From assembly GCF_902488755.1 (NCBI RefSeq), contig NZ_CABTXF010000047.1, positions 1 through 9,215 of the forward strand: DNA of 9,215 nt, written 5' to 3'. The notes below the pieces were generated by a model that saw nothing but the letters and a program-made list of their open reading frames with translations, searched no databases and was not told the origin of the DNA. Made by a program: the position numbers and the translations under genes. Shown here piece after piece: positions 1 through 6,571 of this stretch. The stretch comes from an uncultured Murdochiella sp. (GTDB taxonomy: Bacteria; Bacillota; Clostridia; Tissierellales; Peptoniphilaceae). Every line of letters starts with the position of its first letter. Position 1 is the stretch's first letter.

Positions 1-21
1 AAAAAAAAAAAGGAAAAAAAT

Positions 22-90
22 ATGGAGTTTAAAAAAAAATACGTTTTTTTTTGGGGCGCCCGGGGCCCCCCCTTTTTATTTTGATATTTT
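22..90 (+). terminator. Possible GC-stem/T-tract terminator, or a contig-edge artefact
   Basis: An A9 run (31-39), TACG, and a T9 run (44-52) form a perfect A/T inverted repeat. Directly after it, G4 (53-56) can pair with C residues of the C7 run (66-72), followed by T5-A-T4 (73-82 region). The layout resembles an intrinsic terminator of an upstream gene. However, the sequence is almost only homopolymer runs, and the window starts with A11, which is typical of unreliable sequence at a contig end. No gene can be assigned in 1-126, and I see no convincing promoter for the operon there. Confidence 0.25.
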
Positions 91-126
91 CGCCCTTTTC
101 TCCGCATGAAAAAAGGAGTAACATAG

Positions 127-486
127 GTGGCGATTGCAGAGAATATGGAGAAGGAGAAAACGGCAATGAACGAAACGATTCAAGCCATCCTCGACATAGA
201 CCGTTCGACTCGCGAGCTCAAAGAGAATACGGCGCATGTGTTGGAAGAAGAAATGAACAATACGCGCATGGTCATGGCGGAGCTTCAACGAGAAGCGAAT
301 CGTCAAATGCGAGAACAGGCGGAAAAGCAGGTTCAGGCTATTGAACAAAAACGAAAAGAGGATGAGAGCGCCCTCGTATCGACCTCAGAAGAACAAATCG
401 CGGTGATATGGCGCTTTTTTGATGCGCATCGCGAAAAAATGGCTGCGGAATGGTTTGCGCGATTGCGAGACGACAATGGGATCTGA
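127..486 (+). CDS. V/A-type ATPase subunit G/H (peripheral stalk coiled-coil protein)
   Basis: A 119-residue, highly charged, almost entirely helical protein with no membrane segment. Residues about 14-90 form a long heptad-like run rich in Glu, Lys, Arg, Gln and Ala. This is the composition of the G/H stalk subunit that pairs with subunit E to form the peripheral stator connecting the A3B3 head to subunit I. I assign it from this composition and from its place as first gene of an ATPase operon that otherwise lacks G/H; no catalytic motif exists to confirm it. The start chosen is GTG 127, with GGAG at 115-118 eight bases upstream. ATG 166 (residue 14), preceded by AAGGAG at 151-156, is a reasonable alternative and would begin right at the helix. 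The C-terminal tail (residues 91-119, IAVIWRFFDAHREKM) is more aromatic than the rest. The stop overlaps the start of subunit C by 11 bases. Confidence 0.78.
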   Translation: MAIAENMEKEKTAMNETIQAILDIDRSTRELKENTAHVLEEEMNNTRMVMAELQREANRQMREQAEKQVQAIEQKRKEDESALVSTSEEQIAVIWRFFDAHREKMAAEWFARLRDDNGI

Positions 487-1501
487 TACCGCTTTAGTGA
501 CAAAATTGCGTGGACGTTTTGGAAAGTATCTTGATCCGCAACAGCTTTATCGACTGTTGGAAGAAACAAGTCTGGAAGGTGCGTTTCGTGTCCTGCGTGC
601 GATTGTCGGTGAGGAGATTGGCGATTTTCGTGATGTACGTACCTGCGAGCAGTGTCTGGAAGCTTGGAAAAAACAGAAAAATGATGAACTTCTGACCTTT
701 CTGAATGCCAAACAGAAGCAATTCCTGCACAGTTTTTTTATGGAAGAAGAACTGCTGGAGTTGCAACGGTTTTTGCGTGTGTTACAGCGAGACAATCGAA
801 AGGAACAGTTGTCCTTTATTCAGCACAGTATTTATGTCGACACGCTTCGCCTAAGTGCGGATACCTCTGTTCGTGCGCAGGCCTATCTTACGACATTGAA
901 AGACAAACCGTATTATCGTCTTTTAGAGCCGATTGTTCGTAATGACTCTGCTAACGAAGCCATTGATTTCGACTCCCTCATGGTGAATTTTAATCGGTGG
1001 TATTTCCATCGCCTTCGTCGAGAGGCAAAAGAGATTGGCGGAAAGAGTGCTGCCGTCCTTAATGACCTTCTCGGCACGATGATCGACCTGCGCAACATCA
1101 CGTGGATCGTGCATACCAAACGCTTTCTGCGCGACGAAGATCCGTATCTGGCGATGCAGATGGTGACAGGCGGAAAAATACTGTACGGCAAGACGCTCGA
1201 AAATGCCGTACATCTTGATTTGCCTGCTTTTACTGTTTGGCTTCGCCAAAGCCCATATCGCGGATTAATAGAAGGCGGTAAAGAGGACTACTCCTTTTTG
1301 CCCGTTGCAAGGCAGCGTTATCTCTATCAGCGTTGTCGTAAAATTTTCAGTCTTACGGATGACGGCTTGTTGGCTGCTGTGTGTTTCATACACATGCTTA
1401 ATGGTCGCATCGCTGAGATTCGCCGCATATTGGAGGCGATCAATTTGGGATGGAAAGAGGAACAGATGGTACAGTACTTAATCGAATGGAAAACGGAATA
1501 G
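476..1501 (+). CDS. ntpC: V/A-type ATPase subunit C (rotor socket, AC39/d family)
   Basis: This 341-residue soluble, all-helical protein belongs to the vATP-synt_AC39 family. Subunit C sits like a funnel on the K ring and receives the central shaft made of D and F. Family-like stretches are the N-terminal LRGRFGKYLDPQQLYRLLE (residues 11-29), the central block LLGTMIDLRNITWIVHTKRF (198-217), and the C-terminal block with LNGRIAEIRRILEAINLGW (308-326) ending in a short helix. The length is typical for bacterial members (about 330-350). I chose ATG 476, the last methionine before the conserved region. The open frame continues to an ATG at 419, but that would overlap the stalk gene by 68 bases. 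No good ribosome binding site precedes 476, so translation is probably coupled to the upstream gene, which ends at 486. Finding C ahead of I is unlike the usual I-K-E-C-F-A-B-D order. A CxxC pair (C57, C60) is present. Confidence 0.92.
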   Translation: MGSDTALVTKLRGRFGKYLDPQQLYRLLEETSLEGAFRVLRAIVGEEIGDFRDVRTCEQCLEAWKKQKNDELLTFLNAKQKQFLHSFFMEEELLELQRFLRVLQRDNRKEQLSFIQHSIYVDTLRLSADTSVRAQAYLTTLKDKPYYRLLEPIVRNDSANEAIDFDSLMVNFNRWYFHRLRREAKEIGGKSAAVLNDLLGTMIDLRNITWIVHTKRFLRDEDPYLAMQMVTGGKILYGKTLENAVHLDLPAFTVWLRQSPYRGLIEGGKEDYSFLPVARQRYLYQRCRKIFSLTDDGLLAAVCFIHMLNGRIAEIRRILEAINLGWKEEQMVQYLIEWKTE

Positions 1502-1511
1502 GAGGCGGCTT

Positions 1512-3455
1512 TTGGCAATACAACGAATGAAAATGATGCAGCTGGTTGCCCCGATCGATCAGCTTTCTCCCGTAGTTCTTGCGCTTTTCCGTACCGGCGG
1601 TCTGCACTTGTTGGATGCAGAAAAACGAATAGAGAACTATTCCTTCACCATACCGGTCACCGAAGAGAATTTGGCAAAGACAGTGGATGTTTCCACAGTT
1701 CGCCAGTTTGAGAAAGAAAACGATACGGGAGAGCGGCGTCAAGCAGCGCTACGCTATTTACAGCGCAAAGCGCGAGATATGGGGGATATTTTTGCCCAGC
1801 CCAATCGAACCACGCAGTTTTCTCCTCAACAAGAAGCGGTTTTGGCGGGACTGATGGACTTGGATGCGCAGATTGAAGTGATTCGGGAAAAGCGAAAACA
1901 GGCGGAGACGGATTTGCGTCTCTTGCAATTGCTCTCGGCAAACGACATCGCGTATTCTGCTTTGCAGAGCTTGGAACAGTTTTCCATCGAATTCGGAACG
2001 CTTACCGCCATTGAACGTCGCGCGATTCGCTCCGGGTATGAAAAAATACCTGCCGCAATCTTGCATCTTGGCGCAATTGAAAAAGAAGAATTTTATCTCT
2101 TGGTCTATCCGAACAAAGTGAAAAATGAAATTCGCCGTTTGGAGGATCGACTCAATTGGAAACCGTTGAGTCCTGTTTTTCCGGAAGGAAAGACAAATGC
2201 GGAATGCGCACGGAGCATCGAAGCGATGCTGAAGGAAGAAGAAAAGCAGCTGGCAGAACTGGAAAAAGAAAAGCAAACGCGTATAGGACGGCATAAAAAA
2301 GACCTCGAAGAATTGTACTACGCAGCGGCGTTAAATGATGCGGTCAACAATGCAAAGCAATACTTTGCACGCGGAAAAGCCTATTTTTATGTTACCGGCT
2401 GGGTGAGCGAACAAGAGGAAAAAGCATTTCGCCATACCATCGATGCTTTTGAGGACACCTTTGTACAGTTTATCGATGAAGAACAGGTATCCGAAAAAGC
2501 TCCGACACGTCTACAAAATCCGATAATTTTTCGCCCGTTTGAGGCGATGGTGAACATGTATGGGACACCGAATTACAATGAATTAGATCCGACCGGCTTT
2601 TTTGCCGTTACCTATGTGCTTTTATTTGGTGCTATGTTCGGCGATTTGGGGCAAGGACTGGTGTTCGCTCTTCTCGGATTGCTATTGAAAAAAATGCGCC
2701 ATCCGAATTTAGGGGGCGTCGTGTTTCGAATGGGTATCGCCTCCATGGCGTTCGGTTTGGCATACGGTTCTTTCTTCGGACTGGAAACCGTCATTCCGGC
2801 ACTCGTTGTACGTCCGTTTGAAAATATCAATACCGTTCTTGTGACCGCCATTCTCTTTGGTGTGGTGCTGTCCAGTATGGCGTATATTCTTGGCATAGTG
2901 AACAAATGGCGCAGAAAGGAATATCGTGAAGCCTGGTTTGGCAAAGAAGGACTGTGCGGTTTCGTTCTGTATCTCTCGCTTCTGCTTACGGTTGTGAACG
3001 TTGCCGTAAAGCCCATTCTTCCATCCGGTGTATTGATGACGCTCATTGTTGTAGCACTTGCCGGCATTTTGTTCCAAGAGCCCCTGACCAATTTACTGCT
3101 GCATAAACGACCGCTATATCGTCAGGCGATGGGAGACTATTACGTCGAAACAGGGTTTTCCCTTCTCGAAGCACTGATTTCCATTTTTTCCGGGGCACTT
3201 TCGTTCATTCGTGTCGGCGCGTTCGCCATCAACCACGTCGGCTTGTTTATGGCATTTTCGACCATGGGAGAGATGATGGGCGGTGCGGGAAATGTGGCGA
3301 TGCTCATCATCGGAAATATCGTGATCATCGGGCTTGAAGGATTGATTGTTTTCATTCAGTCGCTTCGATTGGAATATTACGAGTTATTCGGAAAATACTA
3401 TGTCGGCGACGGAAAACCCTTTGTCGATGCAAAGAAAATGTTACTGCAGCGTTAG
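1512..3455 (+). CDS. ntpI: V/A-type ATPase subunit I (a-subunit homologue, stator ion channel)
   Basis: A 647-residue membrane protein that forms the two half-channels through which ions reach the rotating K ring. Residues 1-335 are the cytosolic domain, with two long coiled-coil arms (about 104-140 and 228-270) that bind the E-G stalks. Residues about 360-625 hold the membrane domain with roughly eight hydrophobic segments. Family hallmarks are FRPFEAMVNMYGTPNYNELD (340-359), FGAMFGDLGQG (372-382), FIRVGAFAINHVGL (565-578) with the expected essential Arg567, and GLEGLIVFIQSLRLEYYELF (607-626) with Glu609 and the second conserved Arg619. These two arginines should match the pair described in Enterococcus hirae NtpI and yeast Vph1; the match is by motif, not by alignment. 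The start is TTG 1512, because GGAGG at 1501-1505 lies six bases away; ATG 1527 is in frame but 21 bases from it. That ribosome binding site overlaps the end of the subunit C gene. Confidence 0.97.
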   Translation: MAIQRMKMMQLVAPIDQLSPVVLALFRTGGLHLLDAEKRIENYSFTIPVTEENLAKTVDVSTVRQFEKENDTGERRQAALRYLQRKARDMGDIFAQPNRTTQFSPQQEAVLAGLMDLDAQIEVIREKRKQAETDLRLLQLLSANDIAYSALQSLEQFSIEFGTLTAIERRAIRSGYEKIPAAILHLGAIEKEEFYLLVYPNKVKNEIRRLEDRLNWKPLSPVFPEGKTNAECARSIEAMLKEEEKQLAELEKEKQTRIGRHKKDLEELYYAAALNDAVNNAKQYFARGKAYFYVTGWVSEQEEKAFRHTIDAFEDTFVQFIDEEQVSEKAPTRLQNPIIFRPFEAMVNMYGTPNYNELDPTGFFAVTYVLLFGAMFGDLGQGLVFALLGLLLKKMRHPNLGGVVFRMGIASMAFGLAYGSFFGLETVIPALVVRPFENINTVLVTAILFGVVLSSMAYILGIVNKWRRKEYREAWFGKEGLCGFVLYLSLLLTVVNVAVKPILPSGVLMTLIVVALAGILFQEPLTNLLLHKRPLYRQAMGDYYVETGFSLLEALISIFSGALSFIRVGAFAINHVGLFMAFSTMGEMMGGAGNVAMLIIGNIVIIGLEGLIVFIQSLRLEYYELFGKYYVGDGKPFVDAKKMLLQR

Positions 3456-3484
3456 TGTTGCGCAACCAAAAAAGGAGAATGATT

Positions 3485-3910
3485 ATGGCTTCTATTTTAA
3501 CGTTATCTACTATCATTGTCGTTTTGACCATTTCTTCGGGCTTGTATCTGCTTTACAAGAATACCGATTCCTCTAAAATACGCTTAAAGAGGGCGCTTCG
3601 TCTGAATCTAACGTGCTTTGTGCCCTGCCTTTTGATGGCGCTGATTATGTTTATCCCTTCTCCTGCTTTTGCGCAGGGTGGCGCAAATAGTTCGGCAAGT
3701 GGACTCGCCTATCTGGGAGCGGCGCTTTCTACGGGAATGGCAACCATCGGAACCGGTATTGCTGTCGGGGCGTGTGGCTCTGCCGCGCTCGGCGCGGTAT
3801 CCGAGGATCAATCCATCTTAGGAAAAACGCTTATTTTTGTCGGTCTTGCTGAAGGCATCGCCATTTACGGACTGATTATTTCCATCATGATTCTCGGACA
3901 GATTGGCTAA
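3485..3910 (+). CDS. ntpK: V/A-type ATPase subunit K (c-ring proteolipid) with N-terminal extra membrane segment
   Basis: A 141-residue proteolipid whose copies assemble into the membrane rotor ring. The ring-forming hairpin is residues 74-139: helix one runs from AYLGAALSTGMATIGTGIAVG to the polar cytosolic loop SEDQS (106-110), and helix two (113-138) carries the ion-binding carboxylate Glu123 in GLAEGIAIYGLI. Before it lie about 70 residues not needed for a ring hairpin: hydrophobic segment 4-24, a basic loop (KNTDSSKIRLKR, 25-36), hydrophobic segment 40-60, and SPAFA-Q, which resembles a signal-peptidase site after Ala63. Positive-inside topology gives N-out, a cytosolic basic loop, and then the ring hairpin with its loop in the cytosol, as required. 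The start is ATG 3485 with GGAG at 3474-3477 seven bases upstream, the cleanest spacing in this part of the operon. ATG 3479 is only one base from it. Val94 stands where Na+-type rings usually have Gln. Confidence 0.95.
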   Translation: MASILTLSTIIVVLTISSGLYLLYKNTDSSKIRLKRALRLNLTCFVPCLLMALIMFIPSPAFAQGGANSSASGLAYLGAALSTGMATIGTGIAVGACGSAALGAVSEDQSILGKTLIFVGLAEGIAIYGLIISIMILGQIG

Positions 3911-3919
3911 GAGGCAACC

Positions 3920-4171
3920 ATGCACATGAAGCTCATTACCGACGACAGAGAATTGGCGTTGGGTTCGCGATTGAGCGGTATCCAGACACGTGAGGTAGAC
4001 GATAACACTGTACTTTCCGAGGAATGGAAGATGGCGGTGGAAGATCCGAACCTTGGGGTTCTCTATCTGTCGAAAAATGTGGCACAAGCCTTACAGGAAG
4101 AAATTGATGCTTTTCGAGCGAAACAGCATCGACCCATAGTCGTTGTTCTTCCGGAACAAGAGGAGAGTTGA
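3920..4171 (+). CDS. ntpF: V/A-type ATPase subunit F (central shaft), short form
   Basis: Subunit F binds the tip of subunit D in the central rotor shaft and is a small Rossmann-like alpha/beta protein. The 83-residue product shows the expected pattern: an N-terminal strand and turn (MKLITDDRELALGSRLSGI, residues 3-21), a middle strand LGVLYLSKNVAQAL (45-58), a helix, and a strand RPIVVVLPEQEE (71-82). Family members are usually about 100 residues and continue past the Ile-Pro/Leu-Pro strand into a C-terminal helix; here the protein stops just after LPEQEES. Because E starts two bases later with a good ribosome binding site lying inside this gene, the short form looks genuine rather than a frameshift. 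The start is ATG 3920 with GAGG at 3911-3914; ATG 3926 is the alternative. Naming differs between systems: the Enterococcus hirae counterpart is called NtpG. F normally sits between C and A, but here it precedes E. Confidence 0.88.
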   Translation: MHMKLITDDRELALGSRLSGIQTREVDDNTVLSEEWKMAVEDPNLGVLYLSKNVAQALQEEIDAFRAKQHRPIVVVLPEQEES

Positions 4172-4173
4172 TC

Positions 4174-4794
4174 GTGGTTGAACTACAAAGTAAATTGGCG
4201 TTGTTTCGCAATATGATCTGGTCGGAGGAAAAACGTCGTTCCGAGCAGATGCTTTACGATTCCACCAAGCAGAATTCCAAGTTAATTGAAGAGCGCAAAG
4301 CACGTTTAGAGCGTGAAAGCCAGCAGTACATTGAACAACATGTTGACCGTGCCAAACGAGAGGCACACGAACGTTTGGTTGTGCATCGGCAGGAAAACCA
4401 GCGCGTTTTTTTGGAGACACAAAAAAAGTGTCTCGATGCCCTGAACGATACGATTCGGCAAAAATTCGCAGATTTTGTGCAAACACCGGAGTATGCGGAT
4501 TGGATGCGTAAGCACTTGGGCGCAGCACTTCAGGAAATGGATGTTGCGGAGGTCCACGTTTTAGAACGGGATCGGCAGATGGTTCGACAAATCTGTGCGG
4601 ATGCGTTTCCGGTGAAGAGTATGCCGGAGGAGGAAATCGGCGGTTTTGTGCTGGTGGATCGCCAGCAGGCGAAACGCACACGCCACACCTTTCACTATTT
4701 GATTCAGAATAATGAATACGAAATCGGCCGCGCGCTTCATGACTGGTTGATGAACGGCGCTATTCAGGAAGCGGAAGGAGAAACGCATGAATAA
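4174..4794 (+). CDS. ntpE: V/A-type ATPase subunit E (peripheral stalk)
   Basis: A 206-residue stator protein that pairs with G/H and caps the top of subunit B. Residues about 15-100 form a single long charged helix (RKARLERESQQYIEQHVDRA and neighbours). Residues about 105-200 form the globular alpha/beta cap, with the strand AEVHVL (125-130) and IGGFVLVDR (155-163) in the place of the family's Gly-Gly-hydrophobic strand. The C-terminal domain is quite divergent, but length, fold pattern and position support the call. I chose GTG 4174 because GGAG at 4162-4165 lies eight bases upstream; TTG 4168 is in frame but only two bases from that site. The gene ends inside the start of A (8-base overlap). 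It contains a perfect 7-bp inverted repeat around an A7 tract and a phased A AAA AAG heptamer (4422-4428), described under findings. Confidence 0.9.
   Translation: MVELQSKLALFRNMIWSEEKRRSEQMLYDSTKQNSKLIEERKARLERESQQYIEQHVDRAKREAHERLVVHRQENQRVFLETQKKCLDALNDTIRQKFADFVQTPEYADWMRKHLGAALQEMDVAEVHVLERDRQMVRQICADAFPVKSMPEEEIGGFVLVDRQQAKRTRHTFHYLIQNNEYEIGRALHDWLMNGAIQEAEGETHE
4413..4460 (+). promoter_or_regulatory. Candidate -1 programmed frameshift site in the subunit E gene (speculative)
   Basis: The zero-frame codons CAA AAA AAG place the heptamer A AAA AAG at 4422-4428 in exactly the phase used by the E. coli dnaX frameshift site. A Shine-Dalgarno-like GGAG lies at 4413-4416, and a bulged hairpin can be drawn at 4437-4460 (TGCC/GGCA, GAA/TTC, CG/CG). 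A -1 shift would give the first 85 residues of E plus a 27-residue tail ending at TAA 4509-4511, that is, the stalk helix without its cap. The elements are visible; that they act is inference. A-rich Lys-Lys codons create such heptamers by chance. Confidence 0.2.
4414..4434 (+). repeat. Perfect inverted repeat with A7 loop inside the subunit E gene
   Basis: GAGACAC at 4414-4420 and GTGTCTC at 4428-4434 are exact reverse complements flanking seven adenines. A T7 run at 4406-4412 just upstream could pair with the A7 loop in a competing structure. No T-tract follows on the + strand, so this is not an intrinsic terminator for the operon. Pairing is read directly from the sequence; any function is unknown. 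Confidence 0.55.
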
Positions 4795-6571
4795 GACCGT
4801 AGAGGGTGTCATTCGTGCCATAAACGGACCGGTTATTCGTGGAATGCGCATGAATGGATTTGGTATACACGAGATGGTGGAGGTCGGCGAAAACCGCCGT
4901 TTGGGTGAAATTATATCGCTAGACGAAGATCAAGCGGTCATTCAGGTTTATGAACAGACCGAAGGGCTGAAAGTGGGAGATGCTATTTATGCAACCGGAG
5001 AACCGCTTTCGGTTGTTTTAGGACCGGGACTGTTGATGAATATGTTTGACGGCATCGAGCGTCCGTTGGAACGCATTCAGGATACCCATGGCGACTTTTT
5101 GGCGACCGGTGTAAAAATGCCGGCGTTGGATGCAGCCAAAAAATGGAATGTCACGATGAAGATTCATGAAGGGGATACGCTTTCTTCGGGACAGGTTTTT
5201 GCGACTTGCAAAGAGACCGTGCTTATTGAACATCGCGCCATGGTGCCGAACGGAATGGCAGGAAAGGTGATATCCTGTGTTTCGGACGGCGATTATACCG
5301 TAGAGGATGTACTTGCTGTCATTGAACAGGACGGGATTTGCCATGAGCTGAAACTGATGCAGCGTTGGCCGGTGCGCCGTCCGCGTCCGGTGTCGCGTCG
5401 TTTGACGACCAATGATTTGTTGGTTACCGGTCAGCGTGTACTGGATGTCTTTTTCCCCATTGCAAAAGGGGGAACTGTAGCGATTCCCGGCGGTTTCGGT
5501 ACGGGAAAAACCATGTTGCAGCACCAGATTGCCAAGTTTTGTGATGCCGATGTGATTGTCTATATAGGATGTGGTGAGCGCGGCAATGAGATGACGGATG
5601 TACTGGATTCTTTCCCACAGCTCATCGACCCCAATACGGGTGAGAACCTCATGAATCGGACGGTGCTGATTGCCAATACCTCCAACATGCCGGTGGCGGC
5701 GCGAGAAGCGTCGATTTATACCGGCATCACGATGGCGGAATACTATCGTGACATGGGCTACGATGTCGCGTTGATGGCGGATTCGACCTCGCGCTGGGCG
5801 GAAGCGCTTCGCGAGATTTCCGGTCGACTGGAGGAAATGCCCGCTGAAGAAGGGTACCCGGCATATCTTTCCTCTCGCATCGCGCAATTCTATGAACGTG
5901 CAGGCCGTGTAGAAAATCGTAATGCTTCTAAAGGGTCGGTGACGCTTATTGGCGCGGTTTCTCCTGCCGGTGGCGATTTTTCCGAACCGGTGACCGAAGC
6001 GACAAAACGTTACGTCAAGGTGTTTCTCGGTTTGGACAAAGAATTGGCGTATTCGCGCCATTATCCGGCGATTAACTGGATGAACAGCTATTCCGGCTAT
6101 ACGGAGTTACTGTCAAATGATTATTTGGACCGCACAGATGTCGATGTGACGGCGTTGCGCAAGAAGATGATGGAAATTCTTCTTGAAGAGAGCAAACTCA
6201 ATGATATTGTTTCGCTGGTCGGCGCGGATGTATTGCCGGATGAACAGCGTCTGGTATTGGAAATTGCGCGTGTTCTTCGCGTAGGGTATCTGCAGCAGAA
6301 TTCGTTTCATGCAGAAGATACGTATGTGCCACTCAACAAGCAGGTGCGTATGCTGCAAGTAATCAATACGCTGTATGAAAATGGAAGAGACCTTTTGCGC
6401 CTTCATGCACCGCTTCGCATTGTTCGAGATGATGCGCTCTATCAGAAGGTAACGATGATGAAGTATGCTGTTGCCAATGACGATTTGTCTACTATTGATG
6501 AACTGGAAGAAGCCATCGTATCGCATTACGATGCGCTCAAAATGCAGTATCAGGGGGAGGATGCGTCGTGA
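4787..6571 (+). CDS. ntpA: V/A-type ATPase catalytic subunit A
   Basis: The ATP-hydrolysing or ATP-synthesising subunit, three copies of which alternate with B in the head. All catalytic signatures are present in 594 residues: Walker A GGFGTGKT (235-242, Lys241 and Thr242), the catalytic loop GCGERGNEM (261-269) with Glu264 as general base and Arg265, and Walker B VALMADSTSRWAEAL (327-341, Asp332). Further on come EEGYPAYL (354-361), the adenine-pocket-like TEATKRYVKVFLGLDKELA (403-421) and PAINWMNSYSGYTELL (427-442). The insertion of about 80 residues (115-195), the non-homologous region that separates A from the F-type beta subunit, is present, which confirms V/A type. The N-terminal barrel starts TVEGVIRAINGPVI. 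The start is ATG 4787 with AAGGAG at 4775-4780, six bases upstream, and overlaps the end of E by 8 bases. It overlaps B by GTGA. Confidence 0.99.
   Translation: MNKTVEGVIRAINGPVIRGMRMNGFGIHEMVEVGENRRLGEIISLDEDQAVIQVYEQTEGLKVGDAIYATGEPLSVVLGPGLLMNMFDGIERPLERIQDTHGDFLATGVKMPALDAAKKWNVTMKIHEGDTLSSGQVFATCKETVLIEHRAMVPNGMAGKVISCVSDGDYTVEDVLAVIEQDGICHELKLMQRWPVRRPRPVSRRLTTNDLLVTGQRVLDVFFPIAKGGTVAIPGGFGTGKTMLQHQIAKFCDADVIVYIGCGERGNEMTDVLDSFPQLIDPNTGENLMNRTVLIANTSNMPVAAREASIYTGITMAEYYRDMGYDVALMADSTSRWAEALREISGRLEEMPAEEGYPAYLSSRIAQFYERAGRVENRNASKGSVTLIGAVSPAGGDFSEPVTEATKRYVKVFLGLDKELAYSRHYPAINWMNSYSGYTELLSNDYLDRTDVDVTALRKKMMEILLEESKLNDIVSLVGADVLPDEQRLVLEIARVLRVGYLQQNSFHAEDTYVPLNKQVRMLQVINTLYENGRDLLRLHAPLRIVRDDALYQKVTMMKYAVANDDLSTIDELEEAIVSHYDALKMQYQGEDAS

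Noticed and set aside
22..84. 20-residue frame MEFKKKYVFFWGARGPPFLF at the left edge, possible leader peptide
   Set aside because: It is made of homopolymer codons in a region of doubtful sequence quality; the upstream AGG is a part of the A-tract and there is no recognised leader pattern.
81..109. TTGATA as a -35 box for the ATPase operon
   Set aside because: At 17 bases downstream there is only GCATGA, a poor -10, and the position lies within the suspicious leader.
235..242. Subunit A P-loop GGFGTGKT (protein residues 235-242) as an odd variant
   Set aside because: The second-position Gly differs from the archaeal Pro, but as I recall the same form is common in clostridial A subunits, so it is not unusual. 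Coordinates given here are protein residues.
419..475. Upstream in-frame ATG start for subunit C at 419
   Set aside because: It would overlap the stalk gene by 68 bases and adds a basic 19-residue piece that lies before the family's conserved start; ATG 476 fits better.
1758..2294. 178-codon minus-strand frame opposite subunit I
   Set aside because: Phe- and Arg-rich composition without domains; it is the shadow of the coiled-coil region of subunit I.
4414..4434. Intragenic hairpin in the E gene as a transcription terminator
   Set aside because: No T-tract follows on the + strand and on the minus strand an A-run follows instead of T, so it fits neither direction.
5018..6061. Long open frame (347 codons) on the minus strand opposite subunit A
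   Set aside because: It lies wholly antisense to the catalytic subunit, whose motifs are intact. The translation is rich in His and Arg, as expected for a shadow frame, and shows no recognisable domain.
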